A stretch of 64,000 bases of DNA from Streptomyces sp. A0642 (GCF_004795105.1 NZ_SSBL01000003.1:496001-560000), one strand, 5' to 3'; positions 7,922-17,120 are shown, counted from the first letter of the stretch. Made by a program: numbers and translations. The notes: generated from the sequence alone by a model not told the origin.

Positions 7922-9130
7922 TCAGCGAGCGGTGGCGAAGCGGACGGGGAGGGATTCCAGGGCGCGGTGGAAGGGGCCCGGACGCCAGCGCAGTTCGGCG
8001 GCGGGGACGGCGAGATCCATCTCCGGCAACGCGTCGAGCAGACAGGTCACCGCGGTCTCGGCGATGAGATAGGCGTGGGAGCGGGCCGGGCAGGTGTGCG
8101 GGCCGATGCTCCAGGCCAGGTGAGCACGGTTGCCCGAGATGCCGGCCGGCCCCTGGGTGAGTTCGGGGTCGTTGTTGCAGGCCGCCATGGAGATGACGAC
8201 GGGCTGGTGGGCCGGGAGCAGGAAGCCGTCGATGTCCGCGGGGTAGGGCGGATAGGTGATGCAGTAGTTCGCCATCGGCGGGTCGGTGTACAGGACGGTG
8301 TCGAGCGCGTCGCGCACCGTGGACTGGCCCGCGTGCAGCCCGGCTGAGAACTCCTCGTCGGTGAGGATCTTCAGCTGGGTGTTGGCGATGAGGTTGGTCA
8401 ATGGCTCGATACCGGCGCCGTAGAGAGTGACGAGCTGGTGGCTCAGCTCCTCGTCGGTCAGCTCCGTCGGGTGGGCCAGGAGGCGCGAGGTGATGTCGTC
8501 GGCGGGGTCGCGCCGGCGGAGGGCGACGAGGTCGGCGAGTGCCTGGCCGAGGATCTGGTTGCCCTTCTGGGCGTCCGTGGTGTCGAAGATGCGCGCCATT
8601 CCGTCGGCGATACGGGCTCCGATCTCGTCCGGGCAGCCCAGCAGAGCACTCAGGATCCGGAAGGCGATCGGCCAGGCGTACTGGGTGAGCAGATCGGCGC
8701 TGCCGGTGGTGAGGAAACCGCCGATGGACTCGGAGGCGATCTTCTCCACCTGGGCGCGCAACTGGTGCTGGTCGACGGCGTTGATGGCGGCCGTGTTGGC
8801 CGAGCGGTAACGGGCGTGTTCCGTACCGCCGTTGCGCAGGGCGTTGGGCCGCCACTCCATCATCGGCCGCACGGGGCACGAGGCCGGCACCTGCTGCTCC
8901 CAGATGCGCGGGTCGGGCGGGAAGTACATGGGGTCGTTGAGGACGCGGCGCGCCTGGCGGTAGCCGATCACCAGCGTGGCCGGGATGCCGGGGGACAACT
9001 CGACGGGCACCAGGGGGCCGTAGGTCCCCCGCATCCGCTCGTAGGCGGCATGCGGGTCGGCGGCGAAGCCCGGCTCGTACAGAGCGACTCTGCCCGGGGC
9101 GACCTGGGGCACGGCGCTGGTGAAGGTCAT
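7922..9130 (-). CDS. cvnE: CvnE-type divergent cytochrome P450
   Basis: 402 aa from the ATG at 9130, which overlaps the cvnD stop as ATGA. The heme loop is WSIGPHTCPA with Cys347; the usual Phe and the Gly after Cys are replaced. The K-helix ExxR position reads DALD (274-277), so both charged residues of the near-invariant motif are lost. The I-helix reads AGIEPL instead of AGxDTT, so the Thr of the acid-alcohol pair is absent. Heme binding through Cys remains possible, but oxygen activation is doubtful. This agrees with CvnE proteins acting as components of the conservon complex rather than as ordinary monooxygenases; that role is inference. Confidence 0.85.
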   Translation of the reverse strand: MTFTSAVPQVAPGRVALYEPGFAADPHAAYERMRGTYGPLVPVELSPGIPATLVIGYRQARRVLNDPMYFPPDPRIWEQQVPASCPVRPMMEWRPNALRNGGTEHARYRSANTAAINAVDQHQLRAQVEKIASESIGGFLTTGSADLLTQYAWPIAFRILSALLGCPDEIGARIADGMARIFDTTDAQKGNQILGQALADLVALRRRDPADDITSRLLAHPTELTDEELSHQLVTLYGAGIEPLTNLIANTQLKILTDEEFSAGLHAGQSTVRDALDTVLYTDPPMANYCITYPPYPADIDGFLLPAHQPVVISMAACNNDPELTQGPAGISGNRAHLAWSIGPHTCPARSHAYLIAETAVTCLLDALPEMDLAVPAAELRWRPGPFHRALESLPVRFATAR

Positions 9131-9756
9131 GAGGTGGGCTCCAGGGAGGGGGCTGCGCGGTGCGCGATCACGTACTCCGTGAGCGTGATCAGGGCTTGGA
9201 GGGCGGAGGTGCGGTCGCGGGCGTCGCAGGTGGTCAGCGGCGTGTGAGGGTCCAGGGCGAGGGCCTGGCGCAGTTCGGCGGGGTCGTAGACGGGCGCCTC
9301 GGGGAAGGCGTTGATCGCGACCGCGTAGGGGATGCCCTCGCCCTCCAGCAGAGTCAGAGCCTCGTGGCTCGCCTCCAGGTCGCGGGTGTCGGCCAGGACG
9401 AGGCAGCCGAGAGCGCCCTGTGCGAGGTCCTCCCACAGGGGCCTGAAGCGCACCTGCCCGGGGAGTCCGAACAGGTACAGGGCAAGGGCGCCGCCGGCCA
9501 GGTGGATACGGCCGAAGTCCATGCCCACGGTCGTCGTGTGCTTCCCCGGTGTGCCGTGCAGATCGTCTATCCCGACGCTGTCCTCGGTGATCGGCTCCTC
9601 CATCCGCAGCGGCCGCACCTCGGACACACTGCCGATGAGGGTCGTCTTGCCGACGCCGAATCCACCGGCGATCACGATCTTGGCGGACCGGGTCACCGTG
9701 GCAGGCACGTACGAGACGGTGTTCGCCGTGTCAGACCAGTTCTCGCAGTCCATCAA
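9127..9756 (-). CDS. cvnD: conservon GTPase CvnD (ATP/GTP-binding protein)
   Basis: 209 aa. The P-loop GGFGVGKTT is at residues 31-39, a TTVGMDFG switch-like stretch follows, and LFGLPGQVRF corresponds to the DxxG region. This is the MglA/Ras-like GTPase of conservons. Its N-terminus overlaps the 3' end of cvnC by 26 bp and its stop overlaps the cvnE start, showing a tightly coupled operon. It is expected to cycle GTP at the membrane with CvnB and CvnA. Confidence 0.92.
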   Translation of the reverse strand: MMDCENWSDTANTVSYVPATVTRSAKIVIAGGFGVGKTTLIGSVSEVRPLRMEEPITEDSVGIDDLHGTPGKHTTTVGMDFGRIHLAGGALALYLFGLPGQVRFRPLWEDLAQGALGCLVLADTRDLEASHEALTLLEGEGIPYAVAINAFPEAPVYDPAELRQALALDPHTPLTTCDARDRTSALQALITLTEYVIAHRAAPSLEPTS

Positions 9757-10084
9757 GCACCTTCTGCAGGAGGTCGTTTTCGGGCTGATCGTTCACAGCG
9801 GCGGCCGGGCTTGCCAGATGGCCGCTGTCCATGAGGGAGGAGACGAGGATCCGGATCGTGGAGGGCGGCAGCCGCAACGCGGCAGCGATGTCCGCGACGG
9901 CCAGCCCGCCGCCGCCCACGGCGAACAGGCTCATCACCCGCCGGGCATCGGGCCCCAGCCGGCCGGTGGGGCTGGGCGCGGCGATGACCACGCTCTCCAG
10001 AAGGACGTCCCGGCGCGGGCGGACCCGTCCGCCCGTGCGGACGTAGGGCCTCACCATGTCGGGGTCGTGCCGCGGGCCGGTCAC
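9731..10084 (-). CDS. cvnC: conservon DUF742 protein CvnC
   Basis: 117 aa. The GTG start at 10084 overlaps the cvnB stop as GTGA. The product begins with RPYVRTGGR, typical of DUF742 proteins, and contains a winged-helix-like region (VADIAAALRLPPSTIRILVSSL). The longer frame upstream is the shadow of cvnB. DUF742 proteins are the third member of conservons and are thought to link the roadblock protein and the GTPase. Confidence 0.9.
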   Translation of the reverse strand: MTGPRHDPDMVRPYVRTGGRVRPRRDVLLESVVIAAPSPTGRLGPDARRVMSLFAVGGGGLAVADIAAALRLPPSTIRILVSSLMDSGHLASPAAAVNDQPENDLLQKVLDGLRELV

Positions 10085-10509
10085 GCCGTAGTGCCTCCGT
10101 CCGAATGGAGGGGGGGCCTGCGTTCCGTGGTGCCGAGCTGCTCGCCCAGGCGGACCACGAGCAGCGCCATGTGATGGCTGATCAGGCCGACGTCGGCGTG
10201 GGGTCCGGTCGTGACGACCGAGAGCATCGTGTTCTGGCCGGCCGCCGTGGTCAGGCCGATCCGCTCGACGCTCTCGATGAGTTGCTGGCGCACGCCCTGG
10301 CCACCGGTGAAGGCGTCCCACGCCCGGCCCGAGGCCCGCAGCGAGGCGGTCAGGGCGGCCAGCTTCTCGCCGTCCTCCTGGCCGATGGTCTTCGTCCGGG
10401 CTTTGAGCAGGCCGTCGCCGCTCATCAGCACCGCGTACCGGACGCCCTCCACGGATCCCAGCTGCTCGTCCAGCAGCCAGCCCAGGGCGTTCGAGTGGGT
10501 GTCCGACAT
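10081..10509 (-). CDS. cvnB: conservon roadblock/LC7 protein CvnB
   Basis: 142 aa from ATG 10509, which overlaps the cvnA stop region (TGATCATG) and has AAGGAC upstream; an in-frame TTG at 10515 is the alternative start. The fold is roadblock/LC7 (LDEQLGSVEGVRYAVLMSGDG, later GLISHHMALLVVRLGEQLG). Such proteins act as regulators of small GTPases, here CvnD. Confidence 0.92.
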   Translation of the reverse strand: MSDTHSNALGWLLDEQLGSVEGVRYAVLMSGDGLLKARTKTIGQEDGEKLAALTASLRASGRAWDAFTGGQGVRQQLIESVERIGLTTAAGQNTMLSVVTTGPHADVGLISHHMALLVVRLGEQLGTTERRPPLHSDGGTTA

Positions 10510-10511
10510 GA

Positions 10512-11870
10512 TCAACGTCCTTCGTCAGTGCTGGCGGTGTTCTCGTCGTCCCGGCTGCGGCGGCTGCCTGCCATCCACGCGGCCGCCACAGCGGGGGTTC
10601 CCGGCTCCACGGGGGCGGGACCCATTCGCGTCCCGACGGCGGGGCCGGTCTCGTCGGCGGGGCGCGAGGTGCGCCGCCGGACGGTGAGCCCGCTGGCCGT
10701 CGTGGGCGCGGCCGGCGGCGCCGCTTCCGGGGTTGCGGCCGGGCGGACGCTCGGCATGCTCTGCACGGACGACGGCCGGGGAGGCTGGGGCGTCGTCAGC
10801 AGGGCCTTGGGGAGCACGATGATCGCGCGCGTGCCGCCGTACAGGTTGGGCGCCGTCAGTTCGACACGGAAGCCGTACTGGTCGGCGAGCACGGACGCGA
10901 CGCGCAGTCCGGTCTGCGGGTAGGCGCCGAGCTGTGTGATGTCGTCCCGCTGCTTGCCGGACATCACCTCACGGGCCCAGGTCAGCCGCTCGTCCTCGAT
11001 CCGCAGTCCGGCGTCGTCCACCACCAGGAAGGCCGCGTTCGCCCCGTGCTCCAGCGAGACGTGTACGCGGGCGTTCGGCGGGGAGTACCGCAGTGCGTTG
11101 TCCAGCAGCACCGCGAGGGCGTGGACGACGGCTTCCACGGCGCGGCTCTGCACGGCGAACGATTCCAGGTCCGTGTGCTGGACGCGCTGATAGCCCTCGA
11201 CCCGGCCCATCGCCGTGCGGACGACGTCGGTGAGTGTGGTCGCCGGCCAGCGACGCGACAGCTTGTCGCCGGCCAGGACGCCGTACCCGGACGCGGTGAG
11301 CAGCATCTGCTGGGCCAGGTGGTCCATCTCGACCAGCGTGGCGTACGCCTCGTCCGAGACATGGCGGCGGACGCCGGCGCTGATCGCGCTGCTCAGCTTC
11401 GCGGCCCGCTGCACGGTGCTGGAGGCGAAGGCGCGTACCGCCGCCCGGGCCACGTCCACAGACTCCTGCCGTGCCTGGGCGATGCGCTGTTCGGCTTCCG
11501 CCCGTACCTGCGCGGTCTGGTCCCGGGCGGCGTTCTGCGCCAGTTGATGGGTCTGATCGACGGCGGCGCACGCCTGACCCGCGACAGCGGCGAGAGCATT
11601 CGCCACCCGGGTGTGCACCAGCTGGGGCGGTGCGGGGAGGTCGGGCTGGTAGGCCTGTCCGGCCTGGGTATGTGCCGCGGCGGCCGGAATCACGGTGTGC
11701 GCGATGTGTTCGGCGAACTGTTCGGCCGCACGCAACTGCTGCCCGACCTGTTCGACGTGCTGCTGGAGGCTGTCCGCGCGGCGCTTCTGGGCGCGGGCCC
11801 TGCGATGGAAGTAAAGGGTCGCACCGGCGCCGGCCGCTAACGCGGCGACGATCAGTATCAGTTCGGTCAT
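10512..11870 (-). CDS. cvnA: conservon sensor-histidine-kinase-like ATPase CvnA
   Basis: 452 aa. Residues 3-20 form one membrane segment (ELILIVAALAAGAGATLYF) followed by a basic stretch and a long coiled coil to about residue 130. A GHKL-type ATPase fold occupies about 210-355, with the N-box LLDNALRYSPP and a VVDDAGLRIEDE stretch. No phospho-acceptor H-box is obvious, as is usual for conservon kinases. The C-terminal 90 residues are Pro/Ala-rich and low-complexity. It is the first gene of the five- or six-gene conservon and anchors the complex at the membrane. Confidence 0.92.
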   Translation of the reverse strand: MTELILIVAALAAGAGATLYFHRRARAQKRRADSLQQHVEQVGQQLRAAEQFAEHIAHTVIPAAAAHTQAGQAYQPDLPAPPQLVHTRVANALAAVAGQACAAVDQTHQLAQNAARDQTAQVRAEAEQRIAQARQESVDVARAAVRAFASSTVQRAAKLSSAISAGVRRHVSDEAYATLVEMDHLAQQMLLTASGYGVLAGDKLSRRWPATTLTDVVRTAMGRVEGYQRVQHTDLESFAVQSRAVEAVVHALAVLLDNALRYSPPNARVHVSLEHGANAAFLVVDDAGLRIEDERLTWAREVMSGKQRDDITQLGAYPQTGLRVASVLADQYGFRVELTAPNLYGGTRAIIVLPKALLTTPQPPRPSSVQSMPSVRPAATPEAAPPAAPTTASGLTVRRRTSRPADETGPAVGTRMGPAPVEPGTPAVAAAWMAGSRRSRDDENTASTDEGR

Positions 11871-13592
11871 CAGGCCCTCACGAGGATCGGGGAGACGGTG
11901 CCGGTGCGTGCGCCGCCGGTCGGGCCGTGCTGCTCGTTATGGGGAGGGGATTCCATCGTGTCTGTGCTCCGTAGTGCCCGGGATCAGAGGTCTGCCGGCT
12001 GCCGAAACCGGCTGTGTGGGGACGGGGACGGGGGTGGAGACGGTCGGCTCCGGGCGAGGGGTCGGCAGTCGGCCCGCTTCCCTGCCGCCGGATACGCGGA
12101 AGGGAAGGAGGTTCCCGGGAGTCGCCGAGATGGCGGCTTCCGACGCGCGCGCCGGTCCGCGGCTGGGCCTGCCCGGGCGCTTCCTCGTGGTGCGGCCTGC
12201 GGCACCCTGCGCTCGCTGGAGCCTCGGGGGAGGTTCCCCGAGACCGAGCGCTGCCGTTTCCGGATGCACCAGTAGCGTGCGGCCGAGCGGGAATACCGGA
12301 GTCGGCCGTCTGCCGGCGATCTAATCGTGTGGCCGGCGAGATGGGCATGACAGAACTCTAGTTGGAATAACTCCTGTTGCGCACGGGGCTGTTGTGTCTG
12401 ATGAGCGGTGTTGTTGTGAATTCGGCTCTTTCTCAACGGTGTTGAGGCTCGACGCGTAGCGCGGCAAAACGGTGTGAGAGGGCTCCTCGCTGACCAGGGG
12501 GCGGGGAAGGTCCGCCCAAAGTAGCTGCGTGCGACGGAAGTTCGGCGGGAGTACGGCGGGGCAGTGGCTGTCGGGCCTGTGCTGGTGAGTACGAAATCGT
12601 TCACGCCTGCACCGGTCCCGTGTACCGCTCACTGGCTGAATCCTCCTCCGCGGGGGGCTCGAACAAGACCACCGGGGGTTCGGTGCCGCCGGCGTGGTCG
12701 TGGACCGCCGTGTGGGGGAGTCGGCTACGCATGCGGGCGGGGAGAGGTGTCGAGGGCTGTGGGCGCGACGGGCTGTCAGTGCCTTCCTGCCGGGTGCGCG
12801 AGCGTCGTCGCCGGCGACGACCGTCCGGCCTCCGGGACGGGGCAAGGGCGGCCAGTGCGCGCCCTCCATGAGCCTCCGGTATCCGCTGGCCCTGAACGGT
12901 GAGGCTGGCTCCGTTGACTAAGGGCTGTCCCGCCAGGAATTGCGGGACAGTCCTTAGGTCGGGCTCGGCGCCGCCGACCGCTCCACGCCCACTCAACCGG
13001 CTCGATCAGCAGCACGTTTCAGGCGTCAGCGCTTCTCGCGCCGGCGAACCGTCACCCCCCGAAATACAGGCCTCAATCGGCGTCCGTGGTGGTGGCGCGG
13101 CTCGGTGCGATGCAGAAGGACCTTGGCGGCGTGCCCACAAAGACGCCCCGCCCCGACGGAATGCGCAGCGCGAGCGGGAGTGAGCGGCCTGGCGATGTGT
13201 CTGACCGGGACCGCCGCCTTCCCAGCAGTTGCGGGTGGAGCCGTCGCCGGGCACGCCTGAGGTTGTTCCCCACGGCCGAAGCGTGGCGGGCGCCGCACCC
13301 ATGGCCGAGTGGTCGACCTGTCCGTAGCCCCGCTCGGGTGCGGAGTCCGGACCGGCAGCCCCTCCTCGCGGGCCTCCCAGGGGTGGCCGCCAAGGCGCCA
13401 CGGCGCTCCGGCCAGGCGGAGTTCGGCCAGGATCCCGCCGTAGGACATGAGCTCGGCGCCTCGCCGGACGTGGCCGGCGAGGGCGTGGGTGCCGGCGAAA
13501 ACGCTCGTCGAGGGGCGATACCGCAGCGAGTGCTGGGTAGTCGCGTCATGACGATGCTTGCGACGAATCGAGGAAGGCAAGGTGACTTCGCC
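11871..13592. other. 1.7-kb gene-poor region upstream of cvnA
   Basis: It presumably holds the cvnA promoter and the promoter of the 13593 operon. Open frames here are low-complexity, Arg/Pro/Gly-rich and match nothing I know. 12360-12450 is locally AT-richer. A 40-bp remnant of the repeat family described elsewhere lies at 12918-12957. A short minus-strand stretch near 13385-13510 has coding-like codon use (GGILAELRLAGAPWRLGG) and may be the tail of a lost gene, which I cannot identify. Confidence 0.4.
12918..12957. repeat. 40-bp internally deleted copy of the MITE-like repeat
   Basis: It begins CTAAGGGCTGTCCCG (15 bases of a left end) and runs directly into CCAGGAATTGCGGGACAG followed by TCCTTAG (25 bases of a right end), so the two inverted ends are fused with no interior. 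It forms a hairpin. The right end is of the same sequence type as the copy at 52614-52781. Confidence 0.75.
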
Positions 13593-14006
13593 ATGAGTAC
13601 GGCGGAGCGGCAGGCCCAGAAAGACGACGACCCGGTGAACGTGCTTGTTTCACGTGCCTCTCAGCAGCTCTCGGAGCTGTTCCGGGAGGAGATGCGGTTG
13701 GCCCGGGCGGAAATGACACAGAAGGGCAAACGCTTCGGCAAGGGCGGCGGTCTCGTCGGGACCGCTGGTTTCCTCGGCGTCCTGGCGACCCAGGCGCTGG
13801 TGGCCGCCTGCATAGCCGTTCTCGCGTTGGCGCTGCCGGTGTGGGCTGCGGCCCTCATCGTCGCGGCGGTGCTGGCAGCAGGGGCGGCGGGGATGGCGCT
13901 CGCGGGTAAGAAGCAGATCACCGAGGCCGGGTCTCCCGCCCCCGAACGCACTATCGACAGCGTCAAGGCCGATCTGGCCGAGCTCAAGGAGAAGGCACAC
14001 CGATGA
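13593..14006 (+). CDS. phage-holin-X-family membrane protein (stress operon gene 1)
   Basis: 137 aa from ATG 13593 behind AGGTGA. The N-terminal amphipathic part (VLVSRASQQLSELFREEMRL) precedes two membrane helices at about residues 52-77 and 83-103, then a charged tail. This is the actinobacterial holin-X/Phage_holin_3_6 family, found in stress-induced membrane operons rather than phages. The stop overlaps the next start (ATGA), so the three genes are translationally coupled. Confidence 0.87.
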   Translation: MSTAERQAQKDDDPVNVLVSRASQQLSELFREEMRLARAEMTQKGKRFGKGGGLVGTAGFLGVLATQALVAACIAVLALALPVWAAALIVAAVLAAGAAGMALAGKKQITEAGSPAPERTIDSVKADLAELKEKAHR

Positions 14007-14470
14007 ACGACGAATCGCGAACCGGCACCGACAACCCCACTCCCGAGGAACTGCGCGAGAAGGTCGAGCGCACCCGGGACGAACTCGGGCAGACCGTCGA
14101 GGCGCTGGCGGCCAAGGCCGACATCAAGGCGCAGGCGAAGGAGAAGACCGCTGCCGTGAAGGAACAAGCCGCTGAGAAGGCCGCCATGGTCTCCGACCAG
14201 ATCCGCGAGAAGGCCGGGCAGGCCGTGCAACAGGTGAAGGAGACGGTGCCCGACCCCGTTCTGGCGAAGGCGACCCAGGCAGCGGCGCAAGTCCGGGCAA
14301 GCACGGGCCGGGCAGGGCAGTACGCGGCGGCCAAGACCCCCGATCCGCTCCGCGAGAAGGCCGGCAGGGCCGTGGCTGCGGCACAGGCCAACCGCACACC
14401 GCTCGTCGCCGGCGGTGTACTGCTCGCAGTCTTCCTGCTGGTGCGTCGCAGCCGGGGGAGCCGCCGATGA
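14003..14470 (+). CDS. DUF3618 domain protein (stress operon gene 2)
   Basis: 155 aa. DUF3618 at the N-terminus (PEELREKVERTRDELGQTVE at about residues 13-32) is followed by a long Ala/Lys/Glu-rich helix region that resembles LEA/apolipophorin-type repeats. A single C-terminal membrane helix (PLVAGGVLLAVFLLV) ends in a basic tail. It overlaps both neighbours by 4 bp. It is probably a membrane-associated stress protein; molecular function unknown. Confidence 0.88.
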   Translation: MNDESRTGTDNPTPEELREKVERTRDELGQTVEALAAKADIKAQAKEKTAAVKEQAAEKAAMVSDQIREKAGQAVQQVKETVPDPVLAKATQAAAQVRASTGRAGQYAAAKTPDPLREKAGRAVAAAQANRTPLVAGGVLLAVFLLVRRSRGSRR

Positions 14471-14733
14471 ACGCGTTCAAGATCGCTTACAAGCCGGTCG
14501 GGCTGGCGTTGGGCGCCGCCAGTGGCTTGCTGGCGGGAGTCGCCTTCAAGCAGACCTGGAAGATCATCGAAGGCGAGGGGGACGCGCCCGATGCCATGGA
14601 TGAGGACCGCTCCTGGAAGCAGATTCTGATCGCCGCTGCCATCCATGGCGCGATCTTCGCTGTGGTCAAGGCCGGAGTCGAACGCTCAGGTGCCGTGGCC
14701 ACCCGACGTCTGACGGGAAGCTGGCCGGGCTGA
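14467..14733 (+). CDS. DUF4235 membrane protein (stress operon gene 3)
   Basis: 88 aa. Two hydrophobic segments (VGLALGAASGLLAGVAF and ILIAAAIHGAIFAVVKAGV) flank a short acidic loop, which is the DUF4235 layout. The start overlaps the DUF3618 stop (ATGA). This gene closes the operon of small membrane proteins. Confidence 0.88.
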   Translation: MNAFKIAYKPVGLALGAASGLLAGVAFKQTWKIIEGEGDAPDAMDEDRSWKQILIAAAIHGAIFAVVKAGVERSGAVATRRLTGSWPG

Positions 14734-15276
14734 GGGGCAGGGACGGCGGCACTGCCGTCGGCCGTATGGGGCGCGCGAGGTGCTGCGACTTATGAGCGCG
14801 CGAGGCACTCCGAGGAGACTGACCTGCGCGGAGGTCCGCGCTCGAGAGTCCGCCGGGCCTGAGGGGCGGCGGGCAACTGTGCGCCCCTCTCAATGGGCGC
14901 GGTCCGACGCCCCCGCTGCGGCGGCCCGACGTCCCCGCTGCGATGCCCACCGAAGCCACCCGGTAGCCGAGGAAGCCCAACCGCGCCTCGTGGTTCGCCC
15001 GGTCGGCGGGCGGGTCACCGGTCTCCGCCCAGCACCTGTCTGCGTAACTGCCGGTCATCCCGCACGTTCATCCCGGCTGCGTTCGGGCCGAAGAGTTCGT
15101 GCGCGCCCAGCCGCCCGCCCCGGCCGGGCAAACCCGAGTCATGGGGCTCATTCTCACTGAGGGCCAGTCCGTTCCAGGCTCTCGGGGGACTGCTCGGCAG
15201 AGGTCTGGTGCCTGCCCGCGTTGATCCTGCGGGGCGTCGCTGGGCGGACGAAGGCGCGTATGTCAACCGCCGAGGG
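14734..15276. other. intergenic region between convergent genes
   Basis: 540 bp between the DUF4235 gene and the 15277 hydrolase. I see no gene I can support and no clear terminator. Confidence 0.35.
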
Positions 15277-16200
15277 TCACTTGCTCTCCAGCCGCCCCAG
15301 CGCGTGGGCGTCAGCGAGGACGGATCGGGCCATCTGCCAGTCGGTGTGGTCGATGCCGGTGATGTGGCGTAGGTAGGCGAGGGTGACCTGCTGGACGAGG
15401 GCGACGCGGCTGGGGTCCTCGTCGGTGGTCTCTGCTGCCCGGTAGCCGGAGATGCCGCCGAGGAAGTGCTCGCCGCCGTAGACGGTGAGCAGGCTCTTGT
15501 TGCCGCGGCTGAGGGTGTAGGGGTCGCTTGTCCAGGCGGGTCCACGGGTGGTGAGCGGGAGATCGTCCTTGTCGCCGGCGACCACCAGTCCGGGGGCGGT
15601 GATGTGGGAGAAGTCCTGGTCGCGGAGCCAGGGTAGGTTCTCGTGGGCGAAAGGGGTCAGTTCGTCGCCGCCCTCGCCGGCCGTGGCCAGCTGGATGCTG
15701 GCCATGACCCGGGAGTCGGACAGGTCGTCGGCGGTGCCGGTCTGGGGGTCGGTGACGCGCAGACCTACCAGGATGCCGGCGGTCTGGCCTCCGAAGGAGT
15801 GGCCCGCTGCGACGATGCGGCTGTGGTCGACCCGGCCGGAGAGGCCGGGCACGGATGCCTCCAGTGGCTTGAGCTCATCCAGGATGCGCTTCATGTCCTG
15901 CACGCGGTAGCGCCACAGGTGGGGCCTGCGGGAGTCATCCGCGGCGATGGCGACCCGCTTGGAGTCGAGATGCGTGGCTTGGATCACCACGAAGCCATGA
16001 GAGGCCCAGTGGTCGACCAGCGGTGCGTAGCCGTCCAGGTCGGACCCGAATCCGTGTGCGAAGAGCACGATCGGCAGGCGTGTGCCAGTGAGCGGTGCGG
16101 AAACGCGTACGTGCAGATCCTGGCCGCGCTGGGGGGCGGACAGCGCGATCGGCTTGACCGTCACCGTCGGGGTGAGTCCGGTCGTTTGGCGGGTGGTCAC
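15277..16200 (-). CDS. chlorophyllase/lipase-like alpha/beta hydrolase
   Basis: 307 aa. The oxyanion strand reads PIVLFAHGFGSDLDGY at about residues 43-58 and the nucleophile elbow is AAGHSFGGQTAG. An Asp (VAGDKDDLP) and a His (YGGEHFLGG) complete a plausible triad. The arrangement matches the chlorophyllase/platelet-activating-factor-hydrolase-like family common in actinobacteria. There is no signal peptide, so it is probably cytoplasmic. It is divergent from a MerR gene and likely its target. Confidence 0.82.
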   Translation of the reverse strand: MTTRQTTGLTPTVTVKPIALSAPQRGQDLHVRVSAPLTGTRLPIVLFAHGFGSDLDGYAPLVDHWASHGFVVIQATHLDSKRVAIAADDSRRPHLWRYRVQDMKRILDELKPLEASVPGLSGRVDHSRIVAAGHSFGGQTAGILVGLRVTDPQTGTADDLSDSRVMASIQLATAGEGGDELTPFAHENLPWLRDQDFSHITAPGLVVAGDKDDLPLTTRGPAWTSDPYTLSRGNKSLLTVYGGEHFLGGISGYRAAETTDEDPSRVALVQQVTLAYLRHITGIDHTDWQMARSVLADAHALGRLESK

Positions 16201-16324
16201 GTGTGTGCTTCTTTCCGGCGCGATGCGAGTGCGAGTCAGGTGATCTTGAGGCTGAGGATGCGTCCGGCGTTGATCCGTGACGTATCGGGCGAAAACCCCG
16301 GGGTCATGTCAGCTACGCTAAAAC

Positions 16325-16340
16325 TTGACGTCGACGTCAA
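16325..16340. promoter_or_regulatory. 16-bp perfect palindrome, MerR operator candidate
   Basis: TTGACGTCGACGTCAA is a perfect dyad between the divergent hydrolase and MerR genes. Read on the minus strand its first half is a TTGACG -35 box with a TAGCTG -10 box 19 bp away, the long spacer typical of MerR-activated promoters. Regulation by the adjacent MerR is inferred. Confidence 0.6.
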
Positions 16341-16378
16341 AGGCAAGCTGTTGTGGCGTAGATCACAGGGAGCTCGGA

Positions 16379-16861
16379 ATGCGCATTGGGGAACTCGCCC
16401 GCCGCACAGGCGTCAGCACCCGGGCCCTGCGGTACTACGAGGAGCAGAACCTCCTCACGGCCGAGCGCAGCGACACCGGCCAGCGCCACTACCCGGAAAC
16501 CGCGGTTGCCCGGATTCTCCTGGTTCGGGAGCTGTTCACCGCCGGCCTGTCGAGCAAGACCATCGCCGAGCTCACGCCCTGCGTCATCGACGGCAAGGCC
16601 ACACCCGAACTCCTCGACCGCCTGGCTGTGGAGCGCGGCCACATCGACCAGCACATCGTCGATCTCACGCACACCCGAGACCGGCTCGACTCGGTCATCG
16701 CCAGCGCCTCCGCATCCATGGACACCGGTACCCCCTGCCGGCCCGGCCCGGCCTCGACCACTCCGGCGCGGGTCAGCGACGCTGCCCTCCGGGGAGATCA
16801 ATCAGCTCGGGAAGGTGGGGATGACGTCGTCCAGTCCGCTCGGGGTGCTCTGGAACAGTGA
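16379..16861 (+). CDS. MerR family transcriptional regulator
   Basis: 160 aa from ATG 16379. The winged helix begins immediately (MRIGELARRTGVSTRALRYY) with the usual LLTAERSDTGQRHYP wing, and a dimerisation helix follows at about 75-115. The last 40 residues are low-complexity and the frame ends just inside an IS630 relic, so the C-terminus may have been altered by that insertion. It probably controls the divergent hydrolase through the palindrome at 16325. Confidence 0.85.
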   Translation: MRIGELARRTGVSTRALRYYEEQNLLTAERSDTGQRHYPETAVARILLVRELFTAGLSSKTIAELTPCVIDGKATPELLDRLAVERGHIDQHIVDLTHTRDRLDSVIASASASMDTGTPCRPGPASTTPARVSDAALRGDQSAREGGDDVVQSARGALEQ

Positions 16862-17120
16862 CCAGCTCGCGTTGTTACGAGAACTGGCGAGCTCGCGAAC
16901 AGCGCCGCTGCGGCGGATGCATCGAGCGCATGTCGCCCTGCAAACGTGGCACCGCGAACGCCGTCGTCGCCCGCATGCTCCGACTGCACCTGGACACCGT
17001 GCGCCGCTGGCGTAAGCGGTTTACCGCTGAAGGACTCGCAGCTGTGGAGGACCGTCCGGGGCGCCCGCGCCGCTACGGTGGTGAAGTGCATTTGGCCATT
17101 GTGGCCACGGTGACCGGCGC
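16859..17120 (+). pseudogene. IS630-type transposase N-terminal relic
   Basis: Two frames carry consecutive pieces of an IS630 N-terminal helix-turn-helix domain: first LALLRELASSRTAP, then, one frame over, ANAVVARMLRLHLDTVRRWR and AAVEDRPGRPRRY. The match stops at about 17120 and no DDE catalytic domain follows. It is a truncated, frameshifted remnant. The 295 bp to the next gene show nothing I recognise. Confidence 0.65.

Noticed and set aside
6716..8347. 543-codon plus-strand frame opposite the two P450 genes
   Set aside because: It mirrors the codon bias of the P450s on the minus strand and has no domain-like text. Shadow.
13086..13592. N-terminal extension of the holin-X-like protein
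   Set aside because: The extra 169 codons are low-complexity, and a good ribosome binding site plus family start lie at 13593.
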